64,000 nucleotides of DNA from Cenococcum geophilum 1.58 (taxonomy: Eukaryota > Ascomycota > Dothideomycetes > Gloniales > Gloniaceae). The notes below the pieces were generated by a model, which made no database searches, was not told the DNA's origin, and was given only the letters and a program-made list of their open reading frames with translations. Numbering within the stretch: position 1 is the first letter of the stretch; each line of letters opens with the position of its first letter. Below are positions 36,955 to 46,502 of the stretch, one piece after another. The position numbers were made by a program, and so were the translations under genes. The stretch spans positions 1-64,000 of the forward strand of contig KV748225.1 in NCBI GenBank assembly GCA_001692895.1, written 5' to 3'.

Positions 36955-39900
36955 CTACCGGAGCTGCTAAGGGCCGAAGGAGAACATATACTGTTAGGTG
37001 ATTTCAATCTACACTACCCCTTTTAGGGGGGTGTAACAGTAATATGCGCGGACAACGTGGCGGATAACCTTATCCGCGCTATAGAGGCAGCTGGCCTAAG
37101 CCTAGCCACTAAGGCGGGCATAGAGACGTGGGTAAAGGGCATATTAAGGAGCACACTAGACCTAGTGTTTACCTCCCCCTAGATTACTAACAGGCTGCTG
37201 CAGAGTTAAAGACAAGACTGTTGGCATATAGGGTCTAACCACTTTCCTATTATTACGGAGGTTAATGTAGAGATATTAGAGGGGCCCCCTTTACCTAGGA
37301 GACCGTTATAGAAGAAGGCTAATTAGAAGGTAGTGTAGAGCGAACTAGAGGGCCGACTTTAGCCCCTATATAGACTCCCGTGCGATATAAGAGATAAACT
37401 AGATATACTAGTGGAGGCTATATACTAAGCGATTAAGAATACTATAGTAAAAACAGTACCTAATGTGCGGCCCTTACCGTAAGCCTCTAAAGTATGGTTA
37501 GAGGAATGTATAAAAGTGGTAAAGGAAACCCGATAGGCCTTCCGGGCGTAAAAGGTCTCTTAGTTAGTACCTAACTGGATTAACTATAGAGTCGCATAGA
37601 ATAAGAAGAAAAAGGCAATCTAATAAGAGGCTAATAAGCTATAGAGGAGGACCGTTAAAAAGCTAATAAATAACCCTAAAGGGATGTAGAGGATAGTAAA
37701 ATGGGCGCGCACAGTGGACGGGAAGCCGAAGGCCCTACTATAGTTTCCTCCTATTAGCAGACTAGGAGAGGAGACCCTACACTATAATAATAAGGAGAAG
37801 GCTATTATCCTTATAGAGTAGTTCTTTCTGCTGCTAGTAGAGGCGGACCTTAGCGATATACTAGGGTTTATATACCTAGAGCCGCGAATAGTAAAGAAAG
37901 TAGTTAAGGAGGAGGATATTATTATAGCCTTAAAGGGGCTTGCCCCTAATAAGGCCCTAGGTTTAAAGAAGATTACTAATTAATTCCTTAAGACGTGCGG
38001 AGAGCAGCTAGCCCTAGCGCTGGCTAAACTCTTTAGTAGCTATATAGCAATTGGATATTACCTAAAACCGTTTAAAGACTCTATTATAGTAGTTCTCCGG
38101 AAACTATAGAAGCCATCCTATACTACGGTAAAGGCCTACTAGCTGATCGCGCTGCTTAACACCATTAGGAAGCTATTTAAGAGAATAGTAGCTAGCTAAT
38201 TATCTAAAATTATAAAGGAGACAGGTATGCTACCGGCTAGTTAGATGGGAGTAAGGCCGGGGTACTTAACGTAGATAGTACTGGAGCTACTAACCTAATA
38301 GGTATATATGGTGTGGAGGAGTAACCTAAACCTAGTAGCCTTATTACTTAGCCTTAATATTTCCGGGGCCTTTAACTAAGTCTCCTATAAAAGAATAATC
38401 TATAATATAAAGGCCTAAGCCGTGCCCTACTGGATAGTATAGTTTATAAAGTCCTTCCTTAAGGATTAAATAACGAGGCTCTTAATTAGAGGATATATGG
38501 CATAAATAATATAAACGAACACCGGTATACCCTAAGGCTTAGCGCTGTTGCTAATCCTATTCCTCTTTTTTGCCTATACACTCTTACTAGAGCTAAAAGG
38601 GGGAACTACTACGGCATTTAGATTTATTAACGACTCTAATATATTAACGTATAGCAAGACTATAGAGGAAAACTGTAGAACTATAGAAAGGGCGTATAAG
38701 GTATACACGGCGTGGGTACGCCGGCATAAGGTAGTATTTACCCCTAAAAAGTACCACCTTATCCATTTTATAAGGAGCTATAAGAAGTTTAATATAAAGG
38801 CTATAGCTAACATATATGGCTTTATAGAAGGCCCAGTTAGTAACCTATATGTATTAGGGGTATAGGTTAACTTAAAGCTTAAATAGGGACCGTATGTTAA
38901 CATTGTTAAGACGAAGGCAATTACCTAAATAGCCGCACTAACCTGGCTTATGGCCTCTATATAGGGCGTCTTCTTTTAGAAGGCGCGGATAATATACTCT
39001 ACCGTAGTCCGGCTGGTAATCTTATATAGATATAGTACCTAGTACTTACTACCGGAGTAAATAAAGCCTAAGGAGATAAGTAAAACTAAGCTATACTAGC
39101 TAGGCGTAGTATAGAACCTATACCTTTATACTATTATAGGGGCGTATAAATTAACGCTAATAGTAGTACTGGAGTATAAGACGGGGTTTCCACCGCTATA
39201 GATATACCTTAAAGAGCTAGCTATAGCCTATGTAAAGAGGACGCGGGAAGGACTGGTAAGAGAGTATATTAAGAGGGAGTGCAACACTATATAGGCTATA
39301 ATAGCCTACTAACTCCGGCCTAGAATAAAGCTACTAATACGGCCCACTAGATGGGATAAGCTTAAGAGGATAGCGGCCGCTATTTTAGGGACATCGGCAA
39401 AATATAGTACCCTTTAAATGGCCTTAATGGTTAGTAGTTGACGCAATTGGCGCGTAGTTGAGGGCATTTGGCAACTTGACCGACTAGCCTATATCGTGTT
39501 TTTTTAATACGCAGCCTGCGCGTAACCTATGCGTAACCTATACACAACCTACTAGCAATCTGCGCATTTAATAACCATAATTATATTTACCTCTTTTATA
39601 CTAATAATATATTTTAAATAAATAAAAGCTATTTTAAAGCTATTTATAAGTCATCGGCAAAATATGGTACCCTACCAATGGCCTTAATGGTTGGTAGTTG
39701 ACGCAATTGGCGCGCAGTTGAGGGCATTTGGCAACTTGACCGACTAGCCTATGTCGTGTTTTTTTGATACGCAGCCTGCGCGCAGCCTGCGCGCAGCCTG
39801 TAAGTAACCTACGCGTAACCTATACGTAACCTGCTAGCAATCTGCGCATTTGGCAACCATAATTATATTTACCTCTTTTATACTAATAATATATTTTAAA

Positions 39901-40724
39901 TAAATAAAAGCTACTTTAAAGCTATTTATAAGACTAGCAAAATAAATATTATTTTAGATAATTTAATATAATATAGCGATGGTTCTCTTCTACCTATCTA
40001 CCTATTAACTTACTAACCTGCCTACATCGCCTACCTGTTTACATTACCTACCTATCTATATTGCCTACCTATTTACATTACCTACCTGTTTATATTGCCT
40101 ACCTGTCTATATTACCTACCTATCTATATTATCTACCTATCTGCATTGCCTACCTATCTATATTGCCTACCTATCTATATTACCTACCTGTTTATATTGC
40201 CTACCTATCTATATTACCTACCTATCTGCATTGCCTACCTGTTTATATCTACCTACCTATTTATATCTACCTACCTATTAGTATTTACCTACCTGTCTAT
40301 ATCTGCTTACCCGTTAGCATCTTCCTACTTGTGCCTACCTATTTGTGGTACCTTGATTTAATTAATTAATTAAATTGTTTATAGCGTTCGCTGGCTAGTT
40401 GTTGTCGTTTAGCTCTTGCGACGGTTGTCTAGTTCTAGTAACGGTTGTCTAGCTTTGGCGACGGTGGTCTAGCTCTGGCGACGGTGGTCTAGTTTTAGCG
40501 ACGGTCCTTTTTTACCTGCCTACCTGCCTGTGTTAGTGTATAATTTAATTTAGGGGAGGGGTTGGCCTAATTAAAGGCCCTGATTATATTTAAACGGGTA
40601 CCTCCCTAGGAGGCCTTAATTTGATTTGGTAATAGGCCAATATTAAAGCTCTAGTTTAATTTGATTAATTGATTAATTAAATCATTTGTGGTATTTACTG
40701 GCTGGTTATTTAAACGGTTGTTAT

Positions 40725-41090
40725 TTGGTTCTGGTAACGGTCGTCTAGTTTTGGCGACAGTTGTCTAGCTCTGGCGACGGTCGTCTAGCTCTGGAAACGG
40801 TCGTCTGGCTCTGGCAACGGTTGTCTAGTTCTGGTAATGGTCGTCTGGTTTTGGTAACGGTTGTCTAGTTCTAGCAACGGTCGTCTAGCTCTGGCGACGG
40901 TTGTCTGGTTCTGGTAACGGTCGTCTAGTTCTAGCGACGGTCGTCTGGTTCTAACGACGGTTGTCTAGCTCTGGCGACGGTCGTTTGGTTCTAGCGACGG
41001 TTATCTAGTTCTGGCGACGGTCGTCTGGTTCTGGCGACGGTCGTCTGGTTCTGGCGACGGTCGTCTAGTTCTGGTGATGGTCCTCTGCTG
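40725..41090 (+). repeat. 20-bp GGTCGTCT array of copy B (main part)
   Basis: About 18 units close to GGTCGTCTAGTTCTGGCGAC. Confidence 0.92.
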
Positions 41091-41203
41091 GCTGCCGTTC
41101 TGGTGCCTCCCTAGGTAGGGAGGATATAAGGAAGGAAGGATGGATAAAAAAAAATAAGGTGGCTATATAGGAGAGGCTATCGGGAATATAGCGGGGACCC
41201 GAT

Positions 41204-41706
41204 GTAGAGCTTCGTGTAGAGCCTCCGTACGCAGAGCTTTGCGTAGAGCCTTATGCAGAGCCTTTATACGCAGAGCTTCGTGCAGAGCTTCGTGTAGAGC
41301 TTCGTGTAGAGCTTCGTGCAGAGCCTCTGTACGCAGAGCTTTGTGCAGAGCTTTGTGTAGAGCTTTGTGCAGAGCTTCGTATAGAGCTTTGTGTAGAGCN
41401 TCGTGTAGAGCTTCGTATAGAGCTTCGTATAGAGCTTCGTGTAGAGCTTCGTGCAGAGCTTTGTATAGAGCTTCATGCAGAGCCTCTGTACACAGAGCTT
41501 CGTGCAGAGCCTCTGTACGTAGAGCTTCGTACAGAGCTTCGTGTAGAGCTTCGTGTAGAGCTTCGTGCAGAGCTTCGTGCAGAGCCTCCGTACGCAGAGC
41601 TTCGCGCAGAGCCTCGTGCAGAGCCTCTATACGTAGAGCTTCGTGTAGAGCTTCGTGTAGAGCTTCGTGTAGAGCTTTGTGTAGAGCCTTGTGCAGAGCC
41701 TTTAAG
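41204..41706 (+). repeat. 12-bp CAGAGCTTCGTG array of copy B
   Basis: About 42 units, mixing GAGCTTCGTGTA and GAGCCTCTGTAC variants. Open on both strands as tetrapeptide repeats; not a gene. Confidence 0.93.
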
Positions 41707-42477
41707 TAATAAAACTGTGTAAAAATTCATTTACGTAATTAGTATATAACTTTACCTTAATTGTATGTTAAGGAATATACAGTTAGCTTTTAAAGTTGTT
41801 AAATAGGTTAACTGCGTGTTAAGGAATATACAGTTAGCTATTAAGTAGGTTAACTGCGTGTTATTTGACTTTTGGATGTGTTAAATTGGTCAATTGTGTA
41901 TTAAGTTGGTTAATTGCGTGTTAAGTTGGTTAAATTGCATGTTAATTACGCGAAACGCGAAAACCAAAGTCTACTTAAATCTCATCCTGCGAATATTTTC
42001 CCGATAAAGGCTAGCAAAATAAACATTATTATTTTAGATAATTTAATATAATATAGCGATGGTTCTTTTCTACCTATCTACCTATTAACTTACCTACCTA
42101 CCTGCATTGCCTACCTATTTATATTGCCTACCTATCTATATCTACCTATCTGCATTTGCCTACCTATCTACATCTACTTACCTATCTATATTTACCTACC
42201 TGTTAGTATTTACCTACCTATCTATATCTGCTTACCTATCTATATTTACCTACCTATTTATATCTACTTACCCGTTAGTATTTACCTACCTATTTACATC
42301 TACTTGCCTATCTACATCTACTTACCTATCTGCATCTACCTGCCTATCTATATTTGCTTACCTATCTATATCTACCTACCTATCTATATCTACCTACCCG
42401 TCAGCATCTACCTGTTTATGCCTACCTGTCTGTGCTACCTTAATTCGATCGATCGATCGAATCGTTTATAGTGTTGG

Positions 42478-43205
42478 CTGGCTAGTCGTTGTCGTCTGGC
42501 TCTGGCGACGGTCGTCTGGTTCTGGCGACGGTCGTCTGGCTCTGGCAACGGTCGTCTAGTTCTGGTAACGGTCGTCTGGTTCTGGCGACGGTCGTCTGGT
42601 TCTGGTAACGGTCGTCTGGCTGGCGACGGTCGTCTGGTTCTGGCGACAGTCGTCTGGTTCTGGCGACGGTCGTCTGGTTCTGGTACGGTCGTCTGGTTCT
42701 GGCGACGATCGTCTGGCTCTGGCAACGGTCGTCTGGTTCTGGTAACGGTCGTCTGGCTGGCGACGGTCGTCTGGTTCTGGCGACGATCGTCTGGCTCTGG
42801 CAACGGTCGTCTGGTTCTGGTAACGGTCGTCTGGCTGGCGACGGTCGTCTGGTTCTGGCGACGGTCGTCTGGCTCTGGCAACGGTCGTCTGGTTCTGGCG
42901 ACGGTCGTCTGGCTCTGGCAACGGTCGTCTGGTTCTGGTAACGGTCGTCTGGCTGGCGACGGTCGTCTGGTTCTGGCGACGGTCGTCTGGTTCTGGTAAC
43001 GGTCGTCTGGTTCTGGCGACAGTCGTCTGGTTCTGGTAACGGTCGTCTGGCTGGCGACGGTCGTCTGGTTCTGGCGACGATCGTCCTGGCTCTGGCAACG
43101 GTCGTCTGGTTCTGGCGACGGTCGTCTGGCTGGCGATGGTCGTCTGGTTCTGGTAACGGTCATCTGGTTGACGAACGGTCGTCTAGTTCTAGCACGGTCC
43201 TCTGC
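42478..43205 (+). repeat. 20-bp GGTCGTCT array of copy A
   Basis: About 36 units of GGTCGTCTGGTTCTGGCGAC with a recurring shortened unit (GGTCGTCTGGCTGGCGAC). A higher-order repeat of about 60-80 bp is visible. The longest minus-strand frames (242 and 180 codons) come from it. Confidence 0.93.
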
Positions 43206-43330
43206 TGGCTGCCGTTCTGGTGCCCTCCCTAGGTAGGGAGGATATAAAGAGGAAGGAAGGGTAAAAATAAGGTGGCTACATAGGGTAGAGGCACGTGTAG
43301 AGGCTATCGGGAATATAGCGGGGACCCGAT

Positions 43331-43772
43331 GCAGAGCTTCGTGTAGAGCCTCTGTACGTAGAGCTTCGCGCAGAGCCTCGTGCAGAGCCTCTGTACGCAG
43401 AGCTTCTCCGCAGAGCCTCGTGCAGAGCCTCTGTACGCAGAGCTTCGCGCAGACCCCTCGCGTAGACCCTCGCGCAGACCCTCCGCGCAGAGCTTCGGTG
43501 CAGGAGCTTCGCGCAGAGCCTCGTGCAGAGCTTCGTGCAGAGCTTTGTGCAGAGCTCTGTACGCAGAGCTTCGTGTAGAGCTCCGTATAGAGCCTTATGC
43601 GAAGCTTCGTGCAGAGCTTTATGCAGAGCCTCTATGCGCAGAGCTTCGTGCAGAGCCTCTATACGCAGAGCTTCGTGTAGAGCTTTGTGTAGAGCCTCTA
43701 TGCGCAGAGCTTTATACAGAGCCTCTGTACGCAAAGCTTTGTGTAGAGCCTCGTGTAGAGCCTCCAAGTAAT
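43331..43772 (+). repeat. 12-bp array of copy A
   Basis: About 36 units of CAGAGCTTCGTG / CAGAGCCTCTGTACG type. Confidence 0.92.
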
Positions 43773-44786
43773 AAGACTATAAGATTGTATGAGATTGTAT
43801 AAGATTATATAAGATTATATATAATAGTTAAATATATAGTATATAACTTTACCTTAATTGCACGTTAAGAAATATACAGTTAGCTTTTAAAGTTGTTAAG
43901 TAGGTTAACTGTATATCGAGTTAGTTAAATTATATATTAAGTAGGTTAACTGCGTATTAAGTTAGTTAAATTGTATATTAAGTAGGTTAACTGCGTGTTA
44001 AGTTAGTTAAATTATATATTAAGTAGGTTAACTGCGTGTTAAGTTAGTTAAATTGCATATTAAGTAGGTTAACTGCGTATTAAGTTAGTTAAATTGCATA
44101 TTAAGTAGGTTAACTGCGTGTTAAGTTAGTTAATTGCGTGTCAAGTTAGTTAAATTGTATATTAATTACGCGAAACGCGAAAACCAAAGTCTACTTAAAT
44201 CTCATCCTGCGAATATTTTCCCAATAGATAGATATACGGCTAATAGACTTATCTAAAGCGCAGTATAAGAGAAGTAGAAGGGCTAGGGTATAAAAGGCGT
44301 TTAAGGAGCGGTAGAAAAGGGAATAGGAAAAGTATTAGAGTACGCTTACCTACTATATAATGGCCTAGGCCGAGCTATAGAATAAGGAAGTCTTTAAACG
44401 CCACGCGAGGCTTATAAAGGTAGAGAGTATAATTAATACGCTACTTAGAACCGAGTATATAGGGCTTAATAGATACCTCTATTACTAAAAAGTACTAAGG
44501 CACCCAACTCCGGCCTACCTATGCGGCTATAGCCAATAATTAATAATGCACGTAGTGGTGTTCTGCCCTAGGTACGCTGCTAGCCGGGCGGAAATATATT
44601 ACTATACTGGAATATCCTTATATAAAGAGCTTCTAACTAAGCTAAAGGCTGCCAAGGTAGTTGCGGACTGGTTTATATAGATAAACCTTTTACTACACCT
44701 TTTATTTGCTAGAGAGCTGGCTAGAATAAAGAGAGGAGGCTAGGAAGTGCATTAAGAGGCGGAGGATAAATACTATAGGGATGGTA

Positions 44787-45105
44787 GAATATAGTAGAAT
44801 TTTGCAGATAGCAACCTAGTAGAAGTTGGCAGAACTTTAGCAACCTAGTAGAATTTGGCAGAACTTATTAACCTAGCAGAATTTGGTAGAATTTAACAAC
44901 CTAATAGAAGTTAGTAGAATTTTAGCAACCTAATAGAATTTAGCAGAGTTTTAGCAACCTAATAGAATTTGGTAGAATCTCGGCAACCTAGTAGAATCTA
45001 ATAACCTAACAGAAGTTGGCAGAACCTTAGCAACCTAGTAGAATTTAACAGAATTTAGTAACCGGGCAGAATTTGGTAGAGGTTAATATCCTAATAAAAC
45101 TTAAT
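44787..45105 (+). repeat. 28-30-bp minisatellite in the LINE 3' region
   Basis: About 11 imperfect units of the type AGCAACCTAGTAGAATTTGG followed by CAGAACTTT. It lies after the zinc-finger-like end of the LINE coding sequence. Confidence 0.88.
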
Positions 45106-45508
45106 AAAACTTGGCAAGGTATAGAGCTGCGTACGTTAACGCAGATGCAAATAAAGGAACCTTTTACACTACTACTAGCCTTATGGGCCACCGGCCTACG
45201 CTCTACCTAGATAACCGGAGTAGCTAGGAATGGAACCTAGGCCCTAGCTATATACCCCACCGGATAGACCTAGGAGTACGCATTAAAATGGCTTTTCTAT
45301 AGCGCCTCAAAGAGATATTTACTTGTGCTTGGTAGTTACTAATTAGAAGAGAGGCTATATAGGCCGTATAACAAGAGAAGGAGAGGTTTTATCCGGCCCT
45401 AGTGGTACGGTTCCCCTCTTATATATGTATATATATATACCCATATAGACCCGCTACATAGACCCTAACGGGAGCCGCAATAGCGTAATTGAATATTATA
45501 ATATAATA

Positions 45509-45900
45509 TAGTAAAAATAAAAACAAACCTTATATAGTATATTATAATACTAAAGCTAGCGTATAGAGATATAAAGCTACTAGTTTATAAAGTAGACATA
45601 TAAAGGGTAAGAAGAAAATAAATAGTAAGTTCTAAAGATTATTAGTTATAAGGATATTAAGAATAAAATATAATATAAAGTAAAGTAGATAGGCTATAAT
45701 AAGACTACCTAGAAACTATTATAGAACTTAAAAAAATAGGTTAGGTAATATTAAGAAGGAGCTAAAAATAAAGAAATTAGTTAAAGATAATAGATAAGCT
45801 AGAGTATTTAAGGGATCTACTATTAGTGTACTAGTTATTTCCGCCTTTTTTTAATTAGAATCCTTTTTAGCCTTTTTAGCCTTAAGTTCCGCTAAACCTT
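45509..45900 (+). mobile_element. Chromovirus 3-family fragment right of the LINE
   Basis: Continuation of the sequence cut by the LINE at 36954. It holds the integrase end and chromodomain (about 45640-45720) and a 3' tail similar to 34560-34742. Fossil, broken. Confidence 0.75.
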
Positions 45901-46500
45901 ACTTAGTAAGATATAATTCCTTTAAACTTACTTTTTTGTGAACCTTTAAAAAACAAGTTAATTAAATATAAGTATTTAGTTAGGCCTTTAAAGTATAAAA
46001 TACTTTATTAAAGCGCTATTAAACTTTAATAAGGGCTCGTAATAGTTTACTTTTTAGTTTTTTAACCACTTCTAATATATAAGACCTTATACTAAATTAG
46101 ATAAGAAATAAGATAATTATAGAGAATTATAAAACGTATATACTTAGCGTTAAAGACGGATTAAATATTATAGGATAATTAAATATTTGCTTGCGTATAC
46201 TTAACGTATAAAGAAGGTTAGTAACTAGATAAAGCCGCGATTATAATATATACTAACTTTTTCTTTATATATTAAAAATAAGACAGTATAACTTTACCTA
46301 TTAACTATAAAGCTTTTAAGTAATATATATAAGCAGCTACGGGAGCTAGCCCTCTTAAAACGCTCTTAATGCTTTATATATAAGGTTAATAGTAATGCTC
46401 TACCACTTATTATGTTTATTAAGTGCTATCTTTATAACTTAGTAAAAAGAAATAACAAGACTCCTCCGCTTTTAGATACTAAATAGTAAAAGGCCCTGCA
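45901..46500. other. AT-rich RIP-mutated border of the gene island
   Basis: No recognisable gene. Extremely AT-rich and CpA-poor up to about 46495, then composition changes abruptly at the stop codon of the kinase gene. Confidence 0.6.
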
Positions 46501-46502
46501 GG

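Larger units (their letters stand above)
39652..42006 (+). mobile_element. Composite minisatellite TIR element, copy B (inserted in copy A)
   Basis: Starts CATCGGCAAAATATGG and ends ATATTTTCCCGATA. It interrupts copy A within the conserved GCTATTTATAAGGCTAGC of the head. The host copy reads ...TATTTATAAGT before and AAGGCTAGC after, so AAG may be the duplicated site. Arrays: CTACCTAT type 39988-40350; 20-bp type 40395-40505 and 40725-41090, split by a 220-bp segment that partly duplicates the spacer AATTAATTAATTAAAT...CTGGCTGGTTATT; palindrome block 41106-41130; 12-bp type 41204-41706; short TTAAGTTGGTTAA array 41790-41945. One n lies at 41400. Confidence 0.87.
39392..44226 (+). mobile_element. 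Composite minisatellite TIR element, copy A (split by copy B)
   Basis: Its head is 39392-39651 and the rest is 42007-44226. It starts CATCGGCAAAATATAG and ends with ATATTTTCCCAATA (mutated from CCCGATG). It sits in the LINE reading ...AAAILG / IDIRLIDLSK..., with GA on both sides (39390-39391 and 44227-44228), so the insertion left a clean 2-bp duplication. Arrays: CTACCTAT type 42070-42440, 20-bp type 42478-43205, palindrome and TATAAA block 43223-43252, 12-bp type 43331-43772, TTAAGTTAGTTAA type 43870-44165. It is less RIP-mutated than copy 1. No genes. Confidence 0.85.
36955..45508 (+). mobile_element. Tad1-like LINE, 5'-truncated, RIP-mutated, carrying nested composites
   Basis: A non-LTR retrotransposon flanked by a 13-bp target duplication TAGTAAAAATAAA (36942-36954 and 45509-45521). 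It begins inside the endonuclease domain (LLGDFNLHYP near 36990), so it is 5'-truncated, as is usual for LINEs. The reverse transcriptase is about 37900-38800, with its active-site box altered to FINDSNILTYS (near 38620). The 3' domain continues to 39391, is interrupted by composite copy A (39392-44226), and resumes at about 44227 through a zinc-finger-like TPAYLCGYS...HVVVFCPRYA (about 44510-44580). Its 3' non-coding part has a 28-30-bp minisatellite (44787-45105) and ends in an AT-rich tail. Without the composites it is about 3.7 kb. Stops at former CAA/CAG/TGG codons are frequent. Confidence 0.88.

Noticed and set aside
41239-41709. Open frame of 156 codons (CRAS repeats)
   Set aside because: A product of the 12-bp unit, which keeps all frames open on both strands; similar 'ORFs' occur at every 12-bp array.
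42435-43163. Minus-strand open frame of 242 codons (TRTRRPSPARRP-type repeats)
   Set aside because: It lies wholly in the 20-bp array; overlapping frames are also open and the peptide merely reflects the repeat. No start context, no non-repetitive domain.
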